From Promethearchaeota archaeon (lineage in GTDB: Archaea > Asgardarchaeota > Lokiarchaeia > Sigyniarchaeales > SOKP01): a stretch of DNA of 44,232 nucleotides. The notes beneath the pieces are model-generated. The model did no database searches, was not told the DNA's origin, and saw only the letters and a program-made list of their open reading frames with translations. Every line of letters begins with the position of its first letter. The first letter of the stretch is position 1. Of the stretch, positions 25,083 through 32,583 are shown one piece after another. Made by a program: the position numbers and the translations under genes. The stretch is taken from NCBI GenBank assembly GCA_016839765.1, contig JAEOTP010000029.1, forward strand, positions 1 to 44,232. The letters run 5' to 3'.

Positions 25083-26045
25083 ATGGAAGGAAGCGAGCTT
25101 TTACCTCTCAGTTCTTTATTTGATGCTATTGGTGTTATCGAAAAAGGCATTGAGAAAATATATCATTATTTATTAAAAAATGTTAGAATCGATAATTTAA
25201 AAGATGTATCTTCTCATTTTGGTCTCACCTTAAAAAGAGGTTATAAAATTTGCTCAGTATTAAATGATTTAGAGCTTGTCCAAATATATGATCGCCCAAT
25301 GAAAATTCACTTGGCTACACCTGTAATTCCAATATGGCAAAAAATTATTAATAATCGAATAGAAGAATTATCGCAAGAATTTCAAGAAAAAAAGGAAAAA
25401 GCGGAATTTGCATTAGATGATTTTTTAAAATCGTATAAACTTACCGATCAAATTAGCCAAGAATTTGTAGAATTCATAAAGTATGATTTAAATAATATTT
25501 ATGAAACTTATTATGGCTTTACAGCTAGAAATGAATGTAGAATTGCAATTGGTATAAGATATGACAATGAATTAATGACTATGATTAAACAACAAGGACC
25601 AACTTACGTACCAGGAGATTTAAAAGATACGATGAAGAATGGAATGATCAAAATTAAAGATAATGTAAAAAACTTAGATATTAAAGTCATTTTTAATGCA
25701 GAATTAGTGAAAGACCTATTAATAAGCGAAGATTTCAAAGTTTTATCTAACCACCTTAATCAATATGATTTAGAATTTAAAAGTATTGATGTTCACGTTA
25801 CTTATGATGATTTTAGTAACTTTGGTCTTACTGATGATGAATTAGTTCAACCTAGTTTTGATCCTACAAATAAATTAATTGGGGCATATATCTCAAGGAA
25901 TAGTAGTATTTACAAGATTTTTCATGAAAAATTTAACGAATTGTATGAAAAAGGGATACCAGTTAATAACTTTATAAACGAAAATAAGGATTTAGGCATT
26001 GAACCAATTAACGCAATGCAATACTTTGTTTTGTGTCTTTTATAA
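25083..26045 (+). CDS. TrmB-like winged-helix protein with coiled coil and C-terminal sensor-like domain
   Basis: 320 aa, with GGTG 5 nt before the ATG. The N-terminal region IEKGIEKIYHYLLKNVRIDNLKDVSSHFGLTLKRGYKICSVLNDLELV is a winged helix of the TrmB type, in which helices and a short wing (IYDRPMKIHLATP) precede a helical, coiled-coil-like section (about residues 85-125). The rest (about 130-320) resembles the phospholipase-D-like effector domain that follows the helix in TrmB proteins, but no HKD motif is present. It sits directly behind the small GTPase, so the GTPase and a putative DNA-binding protein are probably made together. The ligand or target is unknown. Confidence 0.7.
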   Translation: MEGSELLPLSSLFDAIGVIEKGIEKIYHYLLKNVRIDNLKDVSSHFGLTLKRGYKICSVLNDLELVQIYDRPMKIHLATPVIPIWQKIINNRIEELSQEFQEKKEKAEFALDDFLKSYKLTDQISQEFVEFIKYDLNNIYETYYGFTARNECRIAIGIRYDNELMTMIKQQGPTYVPGDLKDTMKNGMIKIKDNVKNLDIKVIFNAELVKDLLISEDFKVLSNHLNQYDLEFKSIDVHVTYDDFSNFGLTDDELVQPSFDPTNKLIGAYISRNSSIYKIFHEKFNELYEKGIPVNNFINENKDLGIEPINAMQYFVLCLL

Positions 26046-26100
26046 AAAATTGGTTAATTAAAATAAAAAAAAGAATATAAAATAATTTAAATTAGCAGTT

Positions 26101-27633
26101 TTATTCTTGATTTCTCTTTCTTAACATTGCTTCTCTGAATTTTTCAAGTTGTTTTCTAGGGGTTACTGTAGGGCGTTCATACCGTTTTAGTTTTTTCTTT
26201 ATTCCAAATAGATATTTTGCTATATCTTTTAGTTTTTCTATGTCATAACGCATCATCATTGTTATTGTTTCCATTTGTGGTGATCCTCCTCCGTGTAACC
26301 CAGCTACCTGCATTACTCCTGCGAGATCTGATACTGCCATTCCCTCAATTCCTTTAAAACACCTCAATATATTCTCGGGTTTGACACGAGGATTTCTTTG
26401 TAAGTACTTCATAGCAAGCTCGCCAACTTCTTCGCTAAAAAAAGTTTCCTCGAAAGGCAATGTTGCAATTAATCCACCAGAAAGATCCGCTAATATTTTA
26501 TACTCCTCATAAATCATCTCTCCCGCAAGTCTTCTTCCAGCATTTGTTAAAATCTCATCTGGTACTTGGGTACCTGAGGGTGCCTTTTCGGAATGTTTTG
26601 CGCTTGATTCTCCAGCAGCAAACACGAGTTCAGCTGTACCTATAATATGAGATATTTTATCTCTTGCGTGAGAAGTGTTTTCAATGCCATTATATTCTGC
26701 CACTAATGCAGCAGCACTTGCAATTACTTCAGATACTGCTGGTTTGCAACCAGTATAGCTATGACGATGATAATGTGCAAACATAAGGGCTAAGAATCCA
26801 GCATAAGGAGTTTGCCTTGGATCACCATGACCATTCAAGAAAACTCGGTCATTTGGAACAAAAACGTCATCAAAAATAATAAATGTTTCACAATCTCCAA
26901 TTTCTAAAACAGGAGCTTCAGCAAATTTACTTTTTCTGAAATTTGCAGGGCGTGTAAGTAATTTTACGCCATCCCAATCTGTTGGTAAGGCGAAAGCTAC
27001 AGCATAATCTTTATCTTCTGGACCCATGTATCTACATGGAACAACAATCATCTCATCAGCGTAAGGAGTATTTGTAATATTAACCTTACATCCTCTAACT
27101 ACGATACCATGCTCTCGTGTTTCGATTACTCTCAAATATTGATCAGGATCCACTTGTTCATGTGGTCTTTTCAATCGATCTCCCTTAGCATCAGTTTGAG
27201 CACAACTTGCTACAAGGTCATTTTCTTGAAAATATTCCATATATTTATTAAATCTAATGTAGTGATCTGTTCCAAGTGCTTGGTCCATTTCGTATGTTAT
27301 TACTGAGAGTGCATTAAGTGAATCAATTCCCATGCATCTTTGGATACATCCACCACAGCGATGACAAAGTTGCCTGGTCATTAATTGTTTTTTTAATAAA
27401 TCATCTTCACTCTGATGGATATGACAAAATCGATTAATCTTCTTACCCGTTAAATGGCTTGTAGCAGTACAGATATCTTCCCACTCTGGTTCATGAGCTT
27501 TATCAAAAGTTTCTTTTATGATTCTCATTCCCCCTTTTAAACGAGGATCGTCGCGACCAACTTTTTCCTCACTGATGTAGACATTCGGTTTCATTTTATA
27601 TAATCTTTGGACATAATCTTCAAAAGTTTTCAT
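26101..27633 (-). CDS. Divergent 4-hydroxybutyryl-CoA dehydratase paralogue
   Basis: 510 aa, preceded by GAAGGA. It belongs to the flavin/[4Fe-4S] 4-hydroxybutyryl-CoA dehydratase family: C96 and C100 (CIQRC), H289 and C296 (HRHSYTGCK) match the four cluster ligands, K297 follows, and E249 (CETFIIFDDVF) matches the conserved glutamate E257 of Clostridium AbfD. The AbfD E455 in TESMHG is replaced by A444 in VAGLHG. Substrate-facing motifs also differ: DGAMTDPKGD is ASCAQTDAKGD, and AHQTGSINSHEHIIMP is VNITNTPYADEMIVVP. I therefore expect a related but different reaction, perhaps on another acyl-CoA. The canonical family member is at 41072. Confidence 0.85.
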   Translation of the reverse strand: MKTFEDYVQRLYKMKPNVYISEEKVGRDDPRLKGGMRIIKETFDKAHEPEWEDICTATSHLTGKKINRFCHIHQSEDDLLKKQLMTRQLCHRCGGCIQRCMGIDSLNALSVITYEMDQALGTDHYIRFNKYMEYFQENDLVASCAQTDAKGDRLKRPHEQVDPDQYLRVIETREHGIVVRGCKVNITNTPYADEMIVVPCRYMGPEDKDYAVAFALPTDWDGVKLLTRPANFRKSKFAEAPVLEIGDCETFIIFDDVFVPNDRVFLNGHGDPRQTPYAGFLALMFAHYHRHSYTGCKPAVSEVIASAAALVAEYNGIENTSHARDKISHIIGTAELVFAAGESSAKHSEKAPSGTQVPDEILTNAGRRLAGEMIYEEYKILADLSGGLIATLPFEETFFSEEVGELAMKYLQRNPRVKPENILRCFKGIEGMAVSDLAGVMQVAGLHGGGSPQMETITMMMRYDIEKLKDIAKYLFGIKKKLKRYERPTVTPRKQLEKFREAMLRKRNQE

Positions 27634-27803
27634 TTTAAAATCCTTCTAATTTATAAGTTTTGATAGGGATAATTTTTATCAATTAATAAATAAAACTCCT
27701 AATTTCTTTAACATTTGTTTTAGAAGTTATTTATTTAACTATTGAGTTAGGAAAAAAAAATAAAAAAATAATATATAATTAAATTTTGAATTTCTTATTG
27801 GGC

Positions 27804-28229
27804 CTAATCATATCTTTTATATGTAAAGAGTAACCAGATAAAGCCAGCCGTTCCGATTATAAATGCAACCAAGATTATATAATTGGGCCAAACTTCATAC
27901 CAATTAGTACCGGGCCATGATAGCATTACTGCTAGAGTTTGAACCGCCATAACACTTAAAACAACTAGACCCATTCCCATGGCATATTCCTCTTCACGAA
28001 ACATACCAATTCCAGAAACTATACACCAAAATCCTAGTATTGCTGAAACTAAGCCGGAAGGTCCAAAAATTGAAAGTGTTGCTACAACATAAGGATCTGA
28101 TAGATCAATTCCTAGACTAACTCCTGCCCATGCTAAGAGGTTGATCACACCCATCAAGACAAAAAGAGCACCGATGATTATCATTAAAATATTCAATAAC
28201 TCATTAGAATCTTTTTTTTTCTCGCTCAT
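27804..28229 (-). CDS. Four-helix small membrane protein, paralogue of 9718-10152
   Basis: 141 aa with four hydrophobic helices and the same GFWCIVSGIGMFREEEYAMG core and FIWLLFTYKRY ending as the gene at 9718-10152. A clear TATA-like element (TTTATATAA on the minus strand, about 28291-28306) sits about 65 nt upstream of the ATG. No Shine-Dalgarno site is visible. Its role is unknown. Confidence 0.75.
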   Translation of the reverse strand: MSEKKKDSNELLNILMIIIGALFVLMGVINLLAWAGVSLGIDLSDPYVVATLSIFGPSGLVSAILGFWCIVSGIGMFREEEYAMGMGLVVLSVMAVQTLAVMLSWPGTNWYEVWPNYIILVAFIIGTAGFIWLLFTYKRYD

Positions 28230-28290
28230 TTTTTTTCAACTTAGATACATTTAATTTTGTATTAAATGTTAATGAAAATAATAGAAACTC

Positions 28291-28306
28291 ACTTATATAA
28301 ATTTTT
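28291..28306 (-). promoter_or_regulatory. TATA-box-like promoter element
   Basis: Reading on the minus strand, AAAAATTTATATAAGT contains TTTATATA about 65 nt upstream of the ATG at 28229, a suitable distance for an archaeal TATA box with a short leader. Confidence 0.4.
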
Positions 28307-28490
28307 AATATTAAAATTATATATTTAGTAACTTCTAAAACTGTTCAATTAATACTTGGTTTTTAAAATATACTAATATGATTTTAACTCGCTTAATAAA
28401 AAATAACATAATTGTTATTTAATTAAATTATATAAATGAGGAAGTTAATATTGTGTTAGTTTACTGAATATTATAAGAATTAAAAAAAAC

Positions 28491-29477
28491 ATGAAAGATT
28501 CACTTATTCCAGAGGAAATTGTGTCAAATTATTTAAATGGAAGACTGAATTTTACATTAGCAGCAGATTTATTAATATCCATCATAGAAAAAAGTGATAA
28601 TCCTGAAATGCGAAAAAAGAGTATTCTTGCTTTAGAAAAATTAGAAGGTAGGAACGAAAAAATCTTTAATGTACTTGAGAATTGCCTACTTTCTGACGAA
28701 CATGATTTTGTCCGGAGTGCTGCAGCTAAATTAATAGGACATACTTATCTTAAATATGGATTAAAAACATTATTATGGGTAATACAGCACGATAAATCGC
28801 CAATTGTTATTCAATCAATAATTAATATGGCTGAAAATGAAACCAATTATCATTTTAAATCAATTACAAGAGCGATTTCTAATTGGATTGAAGATTTTTC
28901 CGCTCATATAGGTGTCGTCCCAAGAGAATCCAAATTTTTTTTAGATTTAGAAGTATTTTTTGCTCAAGATAAAAACGATTATCAAATTACTCCATTAACT
29001 TTTACTTATTACAAGAAGATAAGTTGCATAAAGGATGACAACCCTTGGCTTCTTATCTATAACCAACATGTCGAAACACTTTATTTTAATTATTTCAATT
29101 GGTATTTCTTAAAAATTAATCAAGATATAATAGATTCTTTTATCGAAATAAGAGACTTAGATACTTTTCTTGATTTGTATAAAAAGTTTGAATTGAGAAA
29201 ATTTAATGGTTCAACTATCCCTAAATCATTAATGTATCTAAACTCCCTAAAAAAGTTAATATTGAAGAGGAATAACCTTGGAAAATTCCCTGAATTTTTA
29301 ACACACATTGGTAGTCTTCAAGAATTAGATTTAAGTTATAATTTTATAAGAGAAATCCCCGATTCTCTCACGAATCTTAAGAATTTAAAGATTTTAAAAT
29401 TAAATAATAATAAAATTCAAAAAGTTTCTAAAAGAATGAAATCTTTCTTAAGTTCTTTACAAATTTTTGATAATTAA
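28491..29477 (+). CDS. HEAT-repeat and leucine-rich-repeat protein
   Basis: 328 aa. The N-terminal half has HEAT-type helices (MRKKSILALEKLEG, VRSAAAKLIGHTYLKYG, IVIQSIINMAENE). The C-terminus (about residues 245-315) holds three to four leucine-rich repeats, LKKLILKRNNLGKFPEFL, LQELDLSYNFIREIP and LKILKLNNNKIQKV, of the short bacterial/Asgard type. The combination in one chain suggests a protein-interaction scaffold. No enzymatic motif is visible. It is followed by 128 nt and the ThDP enzyme gene. Confidence 0.75.
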   Translation: MKDSLIPEEIVSNYLNGRLNFTLAADLLISIIEKSDNPEMRKKSILALEKLEGRNEKIFNVLENCLLSDEHDFVRSAAAKLIGHTYLKYGLKTLLWVIQHDKSPIVIQSIINMAENETNYHFKSITRAISNWIEDFSAHIGVVPRESKFFLDLEVFFAQDKNDYQITPLTFTYYKKISCIKDDNPWLLIYNQHVETLYFNYFNWYFLKINQDIIDSFIEIRDLDTFLDLYKKFELRKFNGSTIPKSLMYLNSLKKLILKRNNLGKFPEFLTHIGSLQELDLSYNFIREIPDSLTNLKNLKILKLNNNKIQKVSKRMKSFLSSLQIFDN

Positions 29478-29537
29478 TGACTAATTTGTTAAATTATTAA
29501 TTCTCCTTACTTAATTTTGTAGTTTGAATCTCAGATA

Positions 29538-29550
29538 ATTATATATAAAA
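29538..29550 (+). promoter_or_regulatory. TATA-box-like element upstream of the acyl-CoA block
   Basis: ATTATATATAAAA lies about 55 nt upstream of the ATG at 29606, the first gene of the 29606-37586 series. GGTG at 29596-29599, 6 nt before the ATG, is the SD. Confidence 0.4.
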
Positions 29551-29605
29551 TGAAAGATAAACCTATTATCAATTGAAAAAAGAATTCTATTCAATGGTGT
29601 AATTC

Positions 29606-31315
29606 ATGGAGGAAAAACCCAAAATTAATGGAGGAGATGTTTTGATAAAATGTCTCCTTGCAGAAAATGTTAAATATATGTTTGGTATTATCGGTGGACA
29701 ATTTTTAAACATGTTTGATGCAATTTATCGATGGGGTCGAGAACAAGGTATTGAAACTGTCATGTTTAGACATGAACAAGCTGCTGCTCATGCAGCAGAT
29801 GCATGGGCAAGATTAACTAATACTCCGGGTGTATGTTTTGGAACAGCTGGACCTGGAGCGACTGACCTTGTCCCTGGTGTAGCAGCTGCTTGGAGTGATA
29901 ATATACCACTAGTTGCTATAGTTAATCAGGTAAATAGTAAATTTGATGATTCATTTACTCTACAAGGAAATCTTGATCAAATAACAATGTTTAAACCAAT
30001 TACAAAATATCAGAGAAGCATTAGAGATGTGGAAAAGATCCCAGATGCTGTTCAGAAGGCATTTCGCGAAGCTATAGGAGGTAGATCTAGACCCGTTTTG
30101 CTAGAATTAGTTGAGGATGCTTTTCTTGGTGAAATAGCAGAAGATCAAGTTTCAATTAAACCCCCAATTAGTTATCGATCTCTCACTAAACCAGCTATCA
30201 GTAATGATTTGATTAATAAATCAATTGATTTATTGATGGAGGCAAAAAAGCCATTAATACTTTCTGGAGGAGGTGTTGCACGGGCAGAAGCATGGAATGA
30301 ATTGCAAGAATTTGCTGAATTTTTACAAATACCTGTAATAACAAGTATAATGGCAATAGGAACAATTTCTAATAAATCAAAATGTTTAGTTGATTCTTCA
30401 ATTCAAGGATTTGGTAAAGAAATCTCTTATCAAGCAGATGTAATTTTAGCTTTGGGTACTAAGTTTTCATTTACGTTAGGTCATGGTGATGAGCCCTTTT
30501 TTAAAGATTCCCAGAAAATGATACAAGTTGATATCGATCCCAGTATTATAGGAAGAGCTAAGCCGATTACTTTGGGTATTGAGGGTGATTGTAAGATATA
30601 TTTAAAGCAAATGCTTGAAGAAGTTAAAAAGATAGGAAAAGTGGAAAAAAGAGATTGGACAGAACAAGTTTTTGAAATGAAAAAGAAGTATATTGATGAT
30701 TTTATGAAAAAAGCATTAAAAGATAAAATTCCAATTATTCCACAGAGAATGGTGAAGGAAGTTTTAGAATTTATGGATGAAGATGCAACACTGGTTGTTG
30801 ATGGTGGAGATATTGCCTGTTTTACTATTGAACAAATAAATCTTCATAAACCACGACCACCACTTTCTACCTTAATATCAATAGGAATGGGGCATTTAGG
30901 TACATCTATTCCTTATGCTATTGGTGCTAAATTAGCTAAACCTGATAAACAAGTGATTGCTATAGTTGGAGATGGTAGTTTTCTTTTTAATATCCAAGGC
31001 TTAGAGACAGCCGTCCGATTAGGATTAAAAGATATAACTTTTGTAATAGCAAATAATCGTGCGTGGGGTATGATTAAATCTTGTCAAGGTAAATATATGA
31101 AGAAGCGATTTATTGATGTAGATTTACCAGATTTTGACTTTGCAAAATGCGCTGAAGGTTTTGATTGCTATGGAGAAACAATAACAGATCCAAGAAAAAT
31201 CAAACCCGCTCTCGAGCGAGCTAAAAATTCAAATAAGCCTGCTGTAATAGATATTAAAATTGCTCAAGCAATGTCAGATGGGACAAAATTGATGGCATCT
31301 ATGGGAATTTTATAA
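29606..31315 (+). CDS. ThDP-dependent enzyme, acetolactate synthase / 2-hydroxyacyl-CoA lyase group
   Basis: 569 aa with GGTG 6 nt before the ATG. The catalytic glutamate sits in FRHEQAAAHAADAWAR, GTAGPGATDLVPGVAAAW is the pyrimidine-side loop, and the ThDP motif is VGDGSFLFNIQGLETAVRLGLK...NNRAWG. The full three-domain layout is that of acetolactate synthase, oxalyl-CoA decarboxylase and 2-hydroxyacyl-CoA lyase. A small regulatory subunit gene is absent nearby. Its place beside acyl-CoA ligase and dehydrogenase genes favours a CoA-linked lyase or decarboxylase over branched-chain amino acid synthesis, but this is inference. Cytoplasmic. Confidence 0.85.
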   Translation: MEEKPKINGGDVLIKCLLAENVKYMFGIIGGQFLNMFDAIYRWGREQGIETVMFRHEQAAAHAADAWARLTNTPGVCFGTAGPGATDLVPGVAAAWSDNIPLVAIVNQVNSKFDDSFTLQGNLDQITMFKPITKYQRSIRDVEKIPDAVQKAFREAIGGRSRPVLLELVEDAFLGEIAEDQVSIKPPISYRSLTKPAISNDLINKSIDLLMEAKKPLILSGGGVARAEAWNELQEFAEFLQIPVITSIMAIGTISNKSKCLVDSSIQGFGKEISYQADVILALGTKFSFTLGHGDEPFFKDSQKMIQVDIDPSIIGRAKPITLGIEGDCKIYLKQMLEEVKKIGKVEKRDWTEQVFEMKKKYIDDFMKKALKDKIPIIPQRMVKEVLEFMDEDATLVVDGGDIACFTIEQINLHKPRPPLSTLISIGMGHLGTSIPYAIGAKLAKPDKQVIAIVGDGSFLFNIQGLETAVRLGLKDITFVIANNRAWGMIKSCQGKYMKKRFIDVDLPDFDFAKCAEGFDCYGETITDPRKIKPALERAKNSNKPAVIDIKIAQAMSDGTKLMASMGIL

Positions 31316-31376
31316 ATTATATTTAAACAAGTTTCAAATTTTTTCTCTATTGAATTATGAAAATGGTGTATATTTT

Positions 31377-32390
31377 TTGAAAGGAGTGTATTTTACTCGA
31401 GTAAATAAAGTAGAAGTAAGAAATGACTTACCAAAACCTCAAATTCAAGCTGATGAAGTATTAATTAGAGTAAAAATTTGTGGGATCTGCGGGTCAGATA
31501 TAGGATCTTTCTTAACTGGGGCCTTAGAATCACAGCAAATAATTTTAGGGCATGAATTTTCGGGAGAAATTGTTGAAATTGGTAATAAAGTTAAAAATCT
31601 AAAAGTTGGAGATAGAGTTACAGCAAATCCAAATGTTCCATGTCTAGAGTGTAGTTACTGTAGAGAGGGAAAAGAGATTTTATGTATTCACAATACAATA
31701 GGAATCACTCATAACGGAGCTTTAGCAGAATATGTAAAAATAAGAGCAGATAGAATCCATAAATTACCTGATTCAATTTCATTTGAAGAAGGAGCGATGA
31801 CAGAACCCTTAGCAAATGCAATTCAAGCGATTAAGGTTTCAGACTTTAAAATTGGTAATAATGCAGCAGTCTTTGGAACGGGTACTATTGGGTTATTAAC
31901 TATTCAAACACTCAAGATAGCAGGAGCAAGCAATATTTATGCGATAGAACCTGTTGAATCTAAACATAAATTAGCATTAGAATTAGGTGCTGAAAAAGTA
32001 TTTACTCCTGATAAATGGAGTAGGATTATTAAACTTACACAAAAAATTGGACCAGATTTTATTTTTGATTGTGTAGCATTACCAGAAACAATTATAACCT
32101 CACTTCAACTTATTAAAAGGGGCGGTTCAATAATAGTTATTGGGATACATTCAGAGCCTTTTGAAATGAAAGGAATACTGCAATTAATGTCTAAAAATAT
32201 TACTATAAAGGGAGTGTTTTTAGTTGATCAAGATTCCTTTAAGACTGCTTTAAGCTTATTAGAGCAAAATAGAGTAAACGTTAAACCGACTATAACTAAG
32301 AAAATAAAATTAGATCAAGTACCTGAAGCCTTTAATAAATTATCTAGCGGTTTGCATGACGATATTAAGATTCAAGTGGAAATTGATTGA
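31377..32390 (+). CDS. Zinc-dependent MDR alcohol/polyol dehydrogenase
   Basis: 337 aa. I place the start at TTG 31377, 8 nt after GGTG, giving KGVYFTRVNKVEVR, the typical MDR start. Catalytic zinc ligands lie in CGICGSDIG and GHEFSGEI; the structural zinc lobe is PCLECSYCREGKEILC. The NAD(P) loop is FGTGTIGLLTIQ, and acidic EPVE follows. The closest groups by pattern are threonine, sorbitol or 2,3-butanediol dehydrogenases. Given an upstream enzyme of the acetolactate synthase group, an acetoin/butanediol role is one possibility. The substrate is not identified. Confidence 0.87.
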   Translation: MKGVYFTRVNKVEVRNDLPKPQIQADEVLIRVKICGICGSDIGSFLTGALESQQIILGHEFSGEIVEIGNKVKNLKVGDRVTANPNVPCLECSYCREGKEILCIHNTIGITHNGALAEYVKIRADRIHKLPDSISFEEGAMTEPLANAIQAIKVSDFKIGNNAAVFGTGTIGLLTIQTLKIAGASNIYAIEPVESKHKLALELGAEKVFTPDKWSRIIKLTQKIGPDFIFDCVALPETIITSLQLIKRGGSIIVIGIHSEPFEMKGILQLMSKNITIKGVFLVDQDSFKTALSLLEQNRVNVKPTITKKIKLDQVPEAFNKLSSGLHDDIKIQVEID

Positions 32391-32403
32391 TCTCTAACTT
32401 AAA

Positions 32404-32427
32404 TTCTTTTTTACTTATTCTTTTTTA
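32404..32427 (+). terminator. T-rich terminator after the alcohol dehydrogenase gene
   Basis: Contains TTTTTTACTTATTCTTTTTT just downstream of the stop at 32390. The motif recurs after the acyl-CoA ligase gene at 34323. Confidence 0.4.
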
Positions 32428-32570
32428 CACTTATTTGATCGAAATGGTAAATAAAATCATATCTTTTTTGTAGGATTTCTTAAAAATTTTTAAAAATATT
32501 TATAAATTCTTCTATCAATACTAATGTTATTTACTAATTTTGTAAATAATTGATTTTAAATTATTGAATA

Positions 32571-32579
32571 AAAGGTGAT
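32571..32579 (+). promoter_or_regulatory. AAAGGTGAT Shine-Dalgarno site for a near-cognate ATA start
   Basis: AAAGGTGAT is a nearly full anti-SD match. The only conventional start, GTG 32575, lies inside this motif and has no SD of its own; the next in-frame candidate is ATA 32584, 6 nt after GGTG. Confidence 0.5.
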
Positions 32580-32583
32580 TTAT

